This document shows, one piece after another, positions 18,317 to 28,794 of a DNA stretch of 64,000 nucleotides. Where the stretch lies: positions 1,159,501 through 1,223,500 of the forward strand of contig NZ_CP004388.1 of assembly GCF_000300235.2 (NCBI RefSeq). The letters run 5' to 3'. Under the pieces are notes generated by a model, which made no database searches, was not told the DNA's origin, and saw nothing but the letters and a program-made list of their open reading frames with translations. Position numbers and translations under genes: made by a program. Position 1 is the first letter of the stretch. Every line of letters begins with the position of its first letter. Origin of the DNA: Thalassospira xiamenensis M-5 = DSM 17429 (GTDB lineage: Bacteria > Pseudomonadota > Alphaproteobacteria > Rhodospirillales > Thalassospiraceae).

Positions 18317-20245
18317 CTAGCTTTCTTCTTCGCGGTCTGTCTGTGACGGGTGCGATAATTGCGCGGTGGATTGAATGTTGGCCGCCGATATGCCCGGGCG
18401 TGCAGATTTCAGTTCCTGCGCCTTGATCAGAATGTCACGTGCAATCGGTGCAGCGATGCCCGAACCGGATCCACCGTGATCCACAACAACCGCGCAGGCA
18501 TAGCGGGGATTGTCGACCGGTGCAAAGGCAACAAACAGCGCATGGTCGCGGTATTTCCACGGCAGATCATTGTTATCAAGAACCCCGGTGGTTTGGCGTT
18601 CGCGCATGGTAATGCGGCGGACCTGACTGGTGCCTGTCTTACCGGCCATCTCCATGCCCTTGATATCAATCCGCGACCGATGTGCCGTGCCGCGCAATTC
18701 GTTGGTGACACCATTCATGCCGTCGCGAATACGCGCCAGATGGGCACGGTTGACCTGAAGTTCGGGGAATTCCTCATTCGCCCGGCTGGTGATGCCTTCT
18801 GCGGTGACATGATCGCGTGTCAGATGCGGCTTAACAGCCTTGCCCGATGCAATGCGTGCAACCATGGTCGCCAGTTGCAACGGCGTTGCCAGGACGTATC
18901 CCTGACCGATTGACGAAATCAGGGTTTCACCACCCTGCCAGCGTTTGCCGAGCTGGATTTCCTTCCAGTCCTTGGTCGGGATCAGGCCGGAACGTTCATT
19001 GGGAAGGTCGATACCGGTCAATTCGCCAAGGCCCAGTTTATTGGCCATGGCGGCGATACGGTCGATGCCGATCTTTTGCGATATTTCATAGTAATAAACA
19101 TCGCAGGAATGTTTCATCGAGTCATGCATATCGACCCAGCCATGCCCGCCACGTTTCCAGCAATGGAACCGTGCATTGCCAAGATCAAGATGACCCGGGC
19201 AGAAGAAACGCTGATTGGCTGTAACCACACCGGCTTCAAGTCCGGCAAGGGCGACACACATCTTGAATGTCGAACCCGGTGCATAGGTCCCGGTGACGGC
19301 CTTGTTAGACAGTGGTGCGTATTCGTTATTGACCAGACTGTTCCATAGCTTGTGCGAAATGCCGTTGGTAAAGGCGTTCGGGTCGTATGTCGGATGCGAT
19401 GCCATCGCAAGCACTTCGCCGTTATGAATATCAAGCACAACGGCAGATGCGCTTTCCTTGTTTGACAGGCGCTGGTTGGCGTAACGCTGCAATTCAAGAT
19501 CAAGGGTCATGACAACCGTGTTGCCACTGTCGCCTTCTTCGCGGTCAAGTTCGCGGATGACACGGCCAAGTGCATTGACTTCGACCTGGCTGGTGCCAGC
19601 ACTGCCGCGAAGTGCCAGATCGTAAACTTTCTCGATCCCGCTTTTGCCAATCCGGAACCCAGGCAGTTCAAGCAATGGATCGCCGGTCAGTTCTTTTTCC
19701 GACACGGCCGCCACATAGCCCAAAGTATGCGCCAGATGCGGACCTTCGGGATAATCGCGCGAACGACCGGCATCAATGATCAGACCGGGCAGGTCCGGGG
19801 CGTTAACGCCGACGCGTGCAACTTCTTCCCAAGTTAAATTGTCGCGCACCGTAACCGGGACAAAGGACCGTCTGCGCGCGACGTCACGTTCAACCCGTTC
19901 GATGGTGTCGGGGCCAAGTTCGATGATCTGACCCAGAATTTCCAGGGTCCTCCGAACATCCTGCGCCTGTTCGCGAACGATCATGATGTGATAGTTCTGC
20001 CGGTTTACCGCGACCGGAGCACCAAAACGGTCGGTAATCAGGCCGCGCGGTGGCGGCAAAAGGCGATGGGATATCCGGTTTTCATCGGCAAGGACCCTGT
20101 AACGGTCGCTTTCCATTACCTGCAGATAGTACATGCGTGCGGCAAGACCGGTCAGCAATATACCCTGCCCCGCGCCGAGCATCAGGGCGCGGCGGGTAAA
20201 CATGCGATATCTGTCTGAGTCACGGTGCCACATCGGCGTCGTCAA
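18317..20245 (-). CDS. mrdA: Penicillin-binding protein 2 (elongation transpeptidase)
   Basis: Class B PBP of 642 residues that cross-links peptidoglycan in the elongasome. A short cytoplasmic N-terminus is followed by one membrane anchor (about 19-35), a pedestal domain and the transpeptidase domain. The catalytic Ser325 lies in GSTFKM, the second motif is SCD in MKHSCDVYYYE, and Lys536 lies in GKTGTSQ. The catalytic set is complete. A 141-base gap separates it from mreD, room for an internal promoter, while rodA follows after 4 bases. Confidence 0.98.
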   Translation of the reverse strand: MTTPMWHRDSDRYRMFTRRALMLGAGQGILLTGLAARMYYLQVMESDRYRVLADENRISHRLLPPPRGLITDRFGAPVAVNRQNYHIMIVREQAQDVRRTLEILGQIIELGPDTIERVERDVARRRSFVPVTVRDNLTWEEVARVGVNAPDLPGLIIDAGRSRDYPEGPHLAHTLGYVAAVSEKELTGDPLLELPGFRIGKSGIEKVYDLALRGSAGTSQVEVNALGRVIRELDREEGDSGNTVVMTLDLELQRYANQRLSNKESASAVVLDIHNGEVLAMASHPTYDPNAFTNGISHKLWNSLVNNEYAPLSNKAVTGTYAPGSTFKMCVALAGLEAGVVTANQRFFCPGHLDLGNARFHCWKRGGHGWVDMHDSMKHSCDVYYYEISQKIGIDRIAAMANKLGLGELTGIDLPNERSGLIPTKDWKEIQLGKRWQGGETLISSIGQGYVLATPLQLATMVARIASGKAVKPHLTRDHVTAEGITSRANEEFPELQVNRAHLARIRDGMNGVTNELRGTAHRSRIDIKGMEMAGKTGTSQVRRITMRERQTTGVLDNNDLPWKYRDHALFVAFAPVDNPRYACAVVVDHGGSGSGIAAPIARDILIKAQELKSARPGISAANIQSTAQLSHPSQTDREEES

Positions 20246-20386
20246 ACCTGCTGGTCGGAGTGCCCCGACGGAATTCCGGAAACTTGCGTGCCCGTTTTAT
20301 CCTGTGCGGTGCATGTTGAAAACTGTCTTTCAAACATAGCCGGTAGCTATTGCCAAAACATCAATATTGATCCAGCTGGTGCTGTT

Positions 20387-20902
20387 CTAGATATGGCGCA
20401 GAAGCGTATTTTGCGCCCGTGCCAGAACCCATGCAACAAGCGGGAAAAGTGCCGCAGTCAGTACATAGCTAATCAATGTCGACTTGATCGGCAAGAAGGC
20501 CCCGATTAATGCCGAACTCAAAAGCCACTGAACCAGCAGTGCCGGGATCGCGACCAACGCAAAACCCCACCACATTACGCTGAACGGCTTGTTATGGAAA
20601 AAACGGCCCTGGCTTGCAGATCCGGTCTGCACGAGCAGCAAGACCAGCGAACTGACGCCAAGGGGCAGGCCTGTCAGCAAATCCTGCAACAGTCCAAGAA
20701 AGAATGCCGTCAGCGCGGTTAGCAAATCCGGGCGGTTCACCGACCAGTAAAATACAGCCATCAAAGGCAATGCAGGTGATGCGGTGCTGAGCAATGGCAC
20801 GCTGATCGGCAGCAGATTAAACAGCAACAGAATGAAAACGCTGAATGCCGGAAACAAGCCTCGCGCAATGATATCCAGCCTGTGCCAGACACCGGGCTTC
20901 AC
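20387..20902 (-). CDS. mreD: Rod-shape determining protein MreD
   Basis: 171-residue hydrophobic protein with about five membrane segments, the usual size for MreD. It is identified mainly by position: its start overlaps the mreC stop by four bases, a classic translational coupling, and mrdA-rodA follow. MreD links MreC and the synthases in the elongasome; no catalytic residues are expected. FLGLLQDLLTGLPLGV is typical of the family. Confidence 0.93.
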   Translation of the reverse strand: MKPGVWHRLDIIARGLFPAFSVFILLLFNLLPISVPLLSTASPALPLMAVFYWSVNRPDLLTALTAFFLGLLQDLLTGLPLGVSSLVLLLVQTGSASQGRFFHNKPFSVMWWGFALVAIPALLVQWLLSSALIGAFLPIKSTLISYVLTAALFPLVAWVLARAQNTLLRHI

Positions 20903-21879
20903 GGAAGTCGATCCGTTGGCTGTGCGGGGCCAAGCGTTGGCATATTTGCTGCCGCATCGTTCCCGTCATTGGGTACGATGCCAACACCGTTGGGGATAAC
21001 GCCATCATTCTGCTGATCACGGCGCATGGCCTGATCGCTCAGGATGCCTTGCAGGCCATAATCCGCGATGCGCAGATATTCAAGTTGGTGGCGGCGGAAC
21101 AGTGGTGCGACACGCACGGCATTTTCCGAAACGGATGAAACGACACCAACCGGAATGCCAGGCGGGAAGGCACCACCATGACCGGATGTCAGAATGCGAT
21201 CACCCGGCGCAACCGCCGCATCCGCAGTCAGGAAGGTCAAAAGCGGGCGGTCTGTGTTGTCGCCCGACAGAAAAGCACGGTCACGCGAGTTTTCAACAAT
21301 CACCGGGACGCGTGAATTGATGTCTGTAATCAACAGAACGCGCGAAGCCTGATAGCCTGCTTCGGCAACACGTCCGACAAGCCCTTCGTCGGACATAACT
21401 GCCTGTCCTTTGATCACGCCATCGCGCGAACCGGCCGATACCATCAGGCTGTGCGCATAGGCACCGCCCATATCGGCAATCACGCGGGTGGTGACAAGGC
21501 GCAATGGCGGCGGGCTTGTATAATCGGCAAGGTCGCGCAGGCGGGCATTTTCATGCGCCAGATTACGGGCAACCTGCTGCCACGCCAGCAATTCGCGGTT
21601 TTCGCGACGCAGGCGTTCGTTCTGTTCATAGAGATTGAAGATATTGGTCGCCTGTTCCGTCAGCTCGTTGATGCTGGCGGCGGGACGGGAAACAACATTC
21701 ATGATCGGGGATACAAGATCGGCCGAAGCGGCTCGTATCCTTTCGATCAGAACGGTATCAGCCTTGCCCAGAAGCATAAGGCCAAACGCCGAAACGATCA
21801 GAAGGATGAAGGCGAAGCGGTGAAGCGCCGTACGTAACGGCGAAAAGATACGCTGCTGCGGACCGCCATGCTGAGCCAC
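20899..21879 (-). CDS. mreC: Rod-shape determining protein MreC
   Basis: 326-residue bitopic protein: one N-terminal membrane helix (FAFILLIVSAFGLMLL), a coiled coil (LYEQNERLRRENRELLAW) and the two beta-barrel periplasmic domains (GLVGRVAEAGYQASRVLLIT, PGDRILTSGHGGAFPPGIPVG). The C-terminal tail after about residue 270 is polar and probably disordered. MreC scaffolds PBP2 and RodA. mreB lies upstream across a 130-base gap, and mreD overlaps the stop. Confidence 0.97.
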   Translation of the reverse strand: MAQHGGPQQRIFSPLRTALHRFAFILLIVSAFGLMLLGKADTVLIERIRAASADLVSPIMNVVSRPAASINELTEQATNIFNLYEQNERLRRENRELLAWQQVARNLAHENARLRDLADYTSPPPLRLVTTRVIADMGGAYAHSLMVSAGSRDGVIKGQAVMSDEGLVGRVAEAGYQASRVLLITDINSRVPVIVENSRDRAFLSGDNTDRPLLTFLTADAAVAPGDRILTSGHGGAFPPGIPVGVVSSVSENAVRVAPLFRRHQLEYLRIADYGLQGILSDQAMRRDQQNDGVIPNGVGIVPNDGNDAAANMPTLGPAQPTDRLP

Positions 21880-22009
21880 TATATTCCCCGCATTAGATCA
21901 GAAAAGTTGTCCCGAAATCCCCGTGGGATATTCAACCTTAACGAAATCACCGAGTCGCGTCCAGTCCAGTCAGGACATGACCCGGTGAGATGTTTTTTGC
22001 CATTTCGCC

Positions 22010-23068
<1,059 letters not shown>

Positions 23069-23232
23069 TTAATAGTAAAATCTTGAATACGAATGTACCG
23101 GCTTTGATAGCGTAACGCGCCAGTCGATGCACGAATAATCTGCTCAGGGAATTGAGGAATAATTAAGACGGGTCACAAGACTTGAAATAAGATGCAAAAA
23201 GATGATCCGCCATATGGTGTTGGCGTTTTCAT

Positions 23233-24135
23233 TCAAGGTTTATCTTCCTTGAGAATTATTCCAGTTTTAAGTAGGAAATCCATGATCAGGGCAGTTGTCT
23301 CGGGTCCGGTTTCCACTTTCAGAAATTTGCGAGTCGCTTGTTTTTCCGGTGTTTCATTGCTTTGAAGCATCTTAAACATTACCGGTTCGCGATCCGCATG
23401 CAGGTCCCGATCCATGCGCCACTGGCACCATGCCGGCGGGTTTAGCCGATCCCCCGTTACCGTCACCAGCAATGCGGGAACGAAATTATCCATTTCCGAC
23501 ATGCATTGGGCACGCAGTCCCACCATCGAGACGAACCGCTGATCAAATCGTTTGGCGTGACCGTGGCGATAGATCGCGAATTGGGCGGCAGCCGCACCGT
23601 ATCCGTAACCGAAAATCGCAATCCGATCAGGATCGATACCATCCTGTCCTGCCAGATACTCAAGCGCGCTTAGTGCATCAAAGGCCCAATAGGTCACGCC
23701 GTGTTTCGGATTATCAAGTGTTCCGGCCGTGCAATAGCTTTGCGAAGGGTGGGCTTTTCCGGGCGATATGCGAAGAACCGCAAGGCCTGCATCATGCAGC
23801 GCGGTAATCCAGTCTTCCGGAAAACGGTCGTCACAATCAGGAACAGCAATTACCGCTGCGGTTTTAGCGTTTTCATCCACAGGCGGGTAATAGAGGCCGG
23901 GAATATCGAATTGCAGGCTGCTATCGACTTCGGGAATGGCTTTTCCCGCGTCAATCAAACGCTGCCGCAGTCCGCTTATCGGATAAGGTTGAGATGGTAT
24001 GTCGATTTTCTGCACATCATTAATCGCAGCGGCTTTTGCGTGTGGCGTCATAGCGACAATTACGACTGCACAAAACGCCAATACCGTAATGGCAACAGAT
24101 CGGTGATGAAACTGAAGAACAGGCTGCATGGTCAT
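23233..24135 (-). CDS. Secreted alpha/beta-hydrolase-like protein without catalytic nucleophile
   Basis: 300 residues from the ATG at 24135, which has GAAGGGG upstream; a TTG at 24156 is less likely. A signal peptide or anchor (VAITVLAFCAVVIVAMTP, HAKA cleavage) precedes an alpha/beta-hydrolase fold like dienelactone hydrolase. The nucleophile elbow reads IFGYGYGAAAA. The central residue, normally Ser or Cys, is Gly, so classic hydrolysis looks impossible. It may be a binding protein or a degenerate enzyme. It sits alone between mreB and leuA. The frame is intact with good length, arguing against a decaying pseudogene. Confidence 0.75.
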   Translation of the reverse strand: MTMQPVLQFHHRSVAITVLAFCAVVIVAMTPHAKAAAINDVQKIDIPSQPYPISGLRQRLIDAGKAIPEVDSSLQFDIPGLYYPPVDENAKTAAVIAVPDCDDRFPEDWITALHDAGLAVLRISPGKAHPSQSYCTAGTLDNPKHGVTYWAFDALSALEYLAGQDGIDPDRIAIFGYGYGAAAAQFAIYRHGHAKRFDQRFVSMVGLRAQCMSEMDNFVPALLVTVTGDRLNPPAWCQWRMDRDLHADREPVMFKMLQSNETPEKQATRKFLKVETGPETTALIMDFLLKTGIILKEDKP

Positions 24136-24248
24136 GGCTTTGGCCCCTTCGTTCAAGAGGCATAGTGTATCACAGAATGCGCGGGGTCACAGCAATCATA
24201 CCTGCTAAAAAGCGGGGGTACCTGACGGAAACCGGCCCTGAAACGGAA

Positions 24249-24274
24249 AAAGGGGCGGCAAATACCACCCCTTT
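24249..24274 (-). terminator. Terminator of leuA
   Basis: On the minus strand AAAGGGG pairs with CCCCTTT across a 12-base loop and runs into TTCCGTTT, 25 bases after the leuA stop. Confidence 0.7.
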
Positions 24275-24298
24275 ATTCTCAAAATGCAGAATGCCTGA

Positions 24299-25849
24299 TC
24301 AGGAAGCCATGGCGTCCGGTGCCGTTTTCTGGCTTTTCTCGATCAGCTTGTTGACCGCGGTGACATAGGCCACGCAGGATGCGACAACGGTGTCGGTATC
24401 CGATGCATTGCCAACCACGGTGCGGTCTTCACCATCCAGTTTGACGGTAACCGTACCCTGTGCGTCCGTGCCTTCGGTGACAGCATGAACCTGATAGAGT
24501 TTAAGTTTCCAGTCATGGGGATAGATTGCCTTGATGGCGTTGAAGGTTGCATCAATCGGGCCATCGCCGGTGGTTTTGGCAGTGCGGGTTTCCCCATTCA
24601 CATTCAGTTCCAGTTCGGCGGTCTGCGGACCTTTGGAGCCACAGGTGACAGCCAGCGACACGAACTTGATATGTTCGTTATCACGCATGCCATCATCGAC
24701 CAGTGCGACGATGTCGTCGTCATAGACTTCTTTCTTCTTGTCGGCCAGTTCCTTGAAGCGGGCGAACGCGTCTTCGATGGCATTGTCGCCCAGTTCGGCA
24801 AATCCCAGTTCCTTGAGCTTTTCCTTGAAGGCATGACGGCCGGAATGCTTGCCCATCACCAGACTTGATTTGTTCAGGCCGATGCTTTCCGGTTTCATGA
24901 TTTCATAGGTTTCAGAATTCTTCAGGAAGCCGTCCTGATGAATGCCGCTTTCATGAGCGAAGGCGTTTGCGCCGACAATCGCCTTGTTCGGTTGTACGAC
25001 GAAGCCCGACACAGCCGACACCAGACGTGATGCGTTCATGATTTTGGTTGAATCAATCCCGGTTTCATACGGGAAGGCATCGTTGCGCGTTTTCAGCGCC
25101 ATGACGATTTCTTCCAGTGCCGCGTTGCCTGCGCGTTCGCCCAGACCGTTGATCGTGCATTCGATCTGGCGAGCACCAGCATGGACAGCCGCCAGCGAGT
25201 TTGCAACCGCCATGCCCAAATCGTTGTGGCAGTGAACCGACAGGATCGCCTTGTCGATATTTGGCACACGGTTAAACAGCATGGTCATCAGGTCGGCGTA
25301 CTCGGTAGGGGTGGTGTAGCCAACCGTATCGGGGATGTTGATGGTGGTCGCGCCGGCATCAATCGCGGCTTCAACGCAACGGCACAGGAAGTCATGCTCG
25401 GTGCGCGATCCGTCCTCGGCCGACCATTCAACGTCGTCGGTAAATTTGCGTGCCAGTGTAACACTTTCAATCACCTTTTCCAGAACGCGTTCCGGTTCCA
25501 TCTGCAATTTGAATTTCATATGCAGGGGGCTTGTGGAAATGAAGGTGTGGATGCGTTTGTTTTCTGCCGGTTCCAGTGCTTCGGCGGCCCGTTCGATGTC
25601 ACCTTTGGCCGCGCGGGCCAGCGAACAGATGGTCGGGCCCTTGATTTGTTTGGCGATTTCATTGACTGACCGGAAGTCGCCATTCGATGCGATGGCAAAG
25701 CCTGCCTCAATGATGTCGACTTTCATTTCTGCCAATGCGTGTGCCACACGCAGTTTTTCATCGAGCGTCATTGATGCACCCGGGGACTGTTCGCCGTCAC
25801 GCAGGGTGGTGTCAAAAATGATGACGCGATTGTCGTTAGCACTAGCCAT
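24299..25849 (-). CDS. leuA: 2-isopropylmalate synthase
   Basis: First committed enzyme of leucine synthesis, condensing acetyl-CoA with 2-oxoisovalerate. 516 residues, standard length for the LeuA type 1 family. The catalytic TIM barrel shows [13 protein letters not shown] near the N-terminus, [13 protein letters not shown] and [13 protein letters not shown]. The C-terminal LeuA regulatory dimer domain (about 385-510), where leucine inhibits, is present. AGGA precedes the ATG. A leucine-rich leader peptide and an RNA stem upstream indicate regulation by leucine supply. Confidence 0.98.
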   Translation of the reverse strand: MASANDNRVIIFDTTLRDGEQSPGASMTLDEKLRVAHALAEMKVDIIEAGFAIASNGDFRSVNEIAKQIKGPTICSLARAAKGDIERAAEALEPAENKRIHTFISTSPLHMKFKLQMEPERVLEKVIESVTLARKFTDDVEWSAEDGSRTEHDFLCRCVEAAIDAGATTINIPDTVGYTTPTEYADLMTMLFNRVPNIDKAILSVHCHNDLGMAVANSLAAVHAGARQIECTINGLGERAGNAALEEIVMALKTRNDAFPYETGIDSTKIMNASRLVSAVSGFVVQPNKAIVGANAFAHESGIHQDGFLKNSETYEIMKPESIGLNKSSLVMGKHSGRHAFKEKLKELGFAELGDNAIEDAFARFKELADKKKEVYDDDIVALVDDGMRDNEHIKFVSLAVTCGSKGPQTAELELNVNGETRTAKTTGDGPIDATFNAIKAIYPHDWKLKLYQVHAVTEGTDAQGTVTVKLDGEDRTVVGNASDTDTVVASCVAYVTAVNKLIEKSQKTAPDAMAS

Positions 25850-25935
25850 TACCGTAATTCCTGATCAAGCGGGACTTTGCCCGAAATTTGAAACATCAAT
25901 TTGGAAAGAGTGCGGGCCTTTTGGCGCGACTTGTT

Positions 25936-26000
25936 CCCCTGAGCTGCGGTAAATGGATTGACCTATTTGGTAATCCGAACCGTCTTCGTACGCTCAGGGG
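25936..26000 (-). promoter_or_regulatory. Candidate leu attenuator structure
   Basis: A perfect 9-bp inverted repeat (CCCCTGAGC, 25992-26000, with GCTCAGGGG, 25936-25944 on the mRNA strand) encloses about 47 bases that contain a second hairpin (GGATTACC with GGT-c-AATCC). The left arm overlaps the stop codon of the leader peptide, so a ribosome stalled or released there would change folding. No clear U run follows, so the output may be Rho-dependent or translational rather than a classic intrinsic terminator. Confidence 0.6.
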
Positions 26001-26140
26001 CGGGTAAGTCGTAGCGACCCGAGCGCTGCGAGACCAAGGAGACCGAGAATTAGGTTTAGAGCAGACAGCACAAAGGCACCCGAAGCATCGGCTTCGGTGC
26101 GATCGGCAATTGCAGGAATGTTGCAAATGTCTGCGGTCAT
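25994..26140 (-). CDS. leuL: Leucine-rich leader peptide of leuA
   Basis: A 48-codon frame beginning ATG ACC GCA GAC and ending CGC CCC TGA, on the leuA strand and 144 bases upstream of the leuA start. Ten of its last 24 residues are leucine (SALNLILGLLGLAALGSLRL), including three uncommon CTA codons. That density is the signature of amino-acid attenuation leaders, where leucine starvation stalls the ribosome. A hairpin (GCACCGAAGC with GCTTCGGGTGC, 26076-26100) lies within the coding part. The Shine-Dalgarno is weak. The peptide itself is probably not functional. Confidence 0.8.
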   Translation of the reverse strand: MTADICNIPAIADRTEADASGAFVLSALNLILGLLGLAALGSLRLTRP

Positions 26141-26477
26141 CGGTCTTCATCAAATGGTATCGAAGTGCCAGGCTGTGCTGGCGACGCACCCAATTTCATC
26201 GGACCGCCGGCCAAGGTCAAGTAATTTTTGTATCTTTGATGCGCTTTTAAGGGTGGAAATTAGCGCGACGGTATTGTCGCGGGCCCATATGGCGGCGTGC
26301 AGCATAGGATAGAGCTACATTGATCAAATACGAGAATGGCAAACCACCCAAGCCAAAGATTGCGCTTGAAGTGTTCAAATTCTTGGTTATCTGTTGCAGT
26401 ATCGATGCGAAATGCCCCAGAAAATTTTCCGATAACGTTTCGTATCAAGTGCCGCCACCAACTTACGGATATACACG

Positions 26478-27101
26478 ATGGTAAGCCTGTCTTTGATCGG
26501 GGCCTTTATCCCGACGGCCTTCTTTGTCTCGATCACGCCAGGCATGTGCATGACCCTTGCGCTGACAATGGGAATGACGATCGGCGTGCGCCGTACCGTC
26601 TGGATGATGATGGGCGAACTTGTCGGTGTGGGGATTGTCGTGGTGGCCTCGGCCCTTGGTGTTGCAACGGTGATGCTGGAATATCCGGCGGTCTTTGCTG
26701 TTTTCAAATATGTGGGTGGCGCCTATCTGGCGTGGCTGGGTATCCAGATGTGGCGTTCGCGCGGACGCATGGCATTTAACGCTGAAATTGATGCCTCCCG
26801 CCCCGCGACCCCATTTGCGCTTGCTTCTCAGGGGTTTGTGACTGCGATTGCCAATCCGAAGGGCTGGGCGTTTATGGTGGCTCTATTGCCACCCTTTATC
26901 AGTCTGGATCATGCTATCGCGCCGCAGCTTTCCGTGCTGGTGGCAATCATTCTGGTGACAGAACTGATTTGCATGACGCTTTATGCGACCGGCGGCCGGT
27001 CGTTGCGACACTTTCTGGAAAAAAGCGGGAATGTCCGTATCCTTAATCGGATCGCCGGGACGCTGATGATCGCGGTCGGGATCTGGCTGGCGTCAAGCTA
27101 G
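26478..27101 (+). CDS. LysE/RhtB-family amino-acid exporter
   Basis: 207-residue inner-membrane protein with five to six helices. The family signature is FVSITPGMCMTLALTMGMTI near the N-terminus, and AIANPKGWAFMVALLPPF lies in the middle. Such proteins export amino acids or homoserine lactones; the substrate cannot be read from sequence. It diverges from the leuA leader, and export of a branched-chain or related amino acid would fit that setting but is inference. The Shine-Dalgarno is weak. Confidence 0.9.
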   Translation: MVSLSLIGAFIPTAFFVSITPGMCMTLALTMGMTIGVRRTVWMMMGELVGVGIVVVASALGVATVMLEYPAVFAVFKYVGGAYLAWLGIQMWRSRGRMAFNAEIDASRPATPFALASQGFVTAIANPKGWAFMVALLPPFISLDHAIAPQLSVLVAIILVTELICMTLYATGGRSLRHFLEKSGNVRILNRIAGTLMIAVGIWLASS

Positions 27102-27185
27102 GGGCCTATTTGTTTGTAAAACCTCTTTAAATCGGATTATCCTGCCTTATATCGTTGTATAAGTTTATTTGCAGGAAGAGCCATC

Positions 27186-27503
27186 ATGCGCGAATTGCGC
27201 TGCATCATTTTCGAGGAAAGCGAGCTGATCAAGGCGCTGGTCGGATATCGCCGCCGCACCGGAAAGCCATTGCCGCCCGGTCAGATCGGGAGGCTCGAAA
27301 TTGAAAAATCTCCTGAAATTGCGGCACGGCTCAATATCATTGCCGATCATGGTGACCCGATAATTGTCCCGGCGGCAGGTGCAGAACTGGCGGCAGCCCT
27401 GATTGCCTATTGCATTGATGTGCGCGTGCCGGTACCGGCATCTTCGAAAAAGTCGATTACCATGATTGATGGGCATGTCGCGCTAAAGATCATGAAGCAA
27501 TAG
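27186..27503 (+). CDS. Conserved hypothetical protein
   Basis: Soluble protein of 105 residues with GGAAGAG upstream of the ATG and codon use like its neighbours, so the gene is probably real. No domain recognised. The N-terminus (RELRCIIFEESELIKALVGYRRR) is basic and helical, and a hydrophobic AAGAELAAALIAYCIDVRVPV segment sits in the C-terminal half. It lies between the LysE gene and a shared terminator, with no hint of function. Confidence 0.65.
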   Translation: MRELRCIIFEESELIKALVGYRRRTGKPLPPGQIGRLEIEKSPEIAARLNIIADHGDPIIVPAAGAELAAALIAYCIDVRVPVPASSKKSITMIDGHVALKIMKQ

Positions 27504-27526
27504 GGACGACTTTAACGCCCAAAAGA

Positions 27527-27552
27527 AAAAGCGCGGCATTGGCTGCGCTTTT
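27527..27552. terminator. Bidirectional terminator between convergent genes
   Basis: AAAAGCGC (27527-27534) pairs with GCGCTTTT (27545-27552) across a 10-base loop. The A tract on the left and T tract on the right allow use from both strands. Confidence 0.75.
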
Positions 27553-27588
27553 GCAATTGAGGGCAGGGCGATCAAGGTCGGATCAGTG

Positions 27589-28623
27589 TTACCACTGCAT
27601 CATCTTGCCTTTGAGAGCGCCCATGCGTTCGTCTTCATTCTTGAAGCTTTGGCCTGCGGCAATCCCGTCCTGCACCTTTGTCATCATCAGCCATTCCTTG
27701 ACCTTCATGAAGCGTGGGGCAAGGAACTGATATGTATCGCGGACCAGACGCACCGCCGGTGCGCCCCGTTCCAGTGCCATCGTATCCCAGCGTTCAAAAA
27801 GCGGTTCCCATGCCCGCAGACGGCGATACAGATCATCGCGCTTGTTGCGGATATACTGGCGCTGGGTCGTGAAGTTACGCAGGACTGACATGATTTCGCC
27901 GGTATTGGCGTCAATCTCGTCAAAGCTGGTTTCAAACTTTTTCATCGCATCATCAATAAGGCGAATGACCTGTGTGACCGTTTCCAGAACGCCCTTTTCA
28001 TGTGCATAGATACGGCGCAGTTCCTGCAGCTTTGTGTCGATCTTTTTCACATTGCGGTACTTGTCGCGCAGCGTTTCGACATAAGAAAGTTCCTCTGCGA
28101 CCTGATGAACCAGATTGACGACTTCCTCGCGGTTTTCGCGGCCGATATTGAGTTTATCGGCGACTTCGTCGAATGCCTGATTGATCTTTTTCTTGGTGCC
28201 GGGGTCTTCGGCGATCTGCATCAGCTGTTCGGGATCAGTGATCAGTTCTTCATTCCCGGACATCCAGGTGACAAGCTGCATGGTCAGGCGGTTATAGGCG
28301 ATTGCACGGTGATCTTCATCGACATCCCACGACGCCTCGCCCGTCAGAACTTCGAGCGGCAAATCATCGCCGGGGCGCAGCACATTGACGAAATCCAGTG
28401 ACTTGTCGACAAGGCCAATCAGTTCACCATCATTTGAATCCGGGTCGATCCCGAATTCCTTGCAAACCGCCTTAAGGGGCAGGGATACAACCGATCCTTC
28501 GGCCATTTTCAGCACAAAAAGAGCCTCGTCCGAAAGGTCAGACTTTTGGAAATGGCATTCCTCGAACGATTTAAAGACCTTGTGTTCAAGATCAAGTTTC
28601 CGTTCGCGCGTCGGTTTGTTCAT
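27589..28623 (-). CDS. Conserved hypothetical alpha-helical protein
   Basis: Soluble 344-residue protein that I cannot place in a named family. Highly charged and largely helical, with likely coiled coil between about 180 and 260 (SYVETLRDKYRNVKKIDTK, then DAMKKFETSFDEIDANTG). No membrane segment or known motif. GGAG precedes the ATG. It lies 171 bases downstream of a diguanylate cyclase on the same strand and ends at the shared terminator, so the two could be one transcript. A scaffold or effector role beside the cyclase is a guess from position only. Confidence 0.75.
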   Translation of the reverse strand: MNKPTRERKLDLEHKVFKSFEECHFQKSDLSDEALFVLKMAEGSVVSLPLKAVCKEFGIDPDSNDGELIGLVDKSLDFVNVLRPGDDLPLEVLTGEASWDVDEDHRAIAYNRLTMQLVTWMSGNEELITDPEQLMQIAEDPGTKKKINQAFDEVADKLNIGRENREEVVNLVHQVAEELSYVETLRDKYRNVKKIDTKLQELRRIYAHEKGVLETVTQVIRLIDDAMKKFETSFDEIDANTGEIMSVLRNFTTQRQYIRNKRDDLYRRLRAWEPLFERWDTMALERGAPAVRLVRDTYQFLAPRFMKVKEWLMMTKVQDGIAAGQSFKNEDERMGALKGKMMQW

Positions 28624-28794
28624 TTATTTGCTCCGCCCGGATTGGTACTGCTGGTCTGATTTATCGTCAGCTCCTGCGATAGGGTTGACAGTCAGTTTAT
28701 TGCAGCAGCCCCCGGGACTGGTAGTGTCCATATTCTCATACCGATAAGGTTGGGAGAACGTATCGATGTTTCCAGTCTCAACCTGACAGATATG

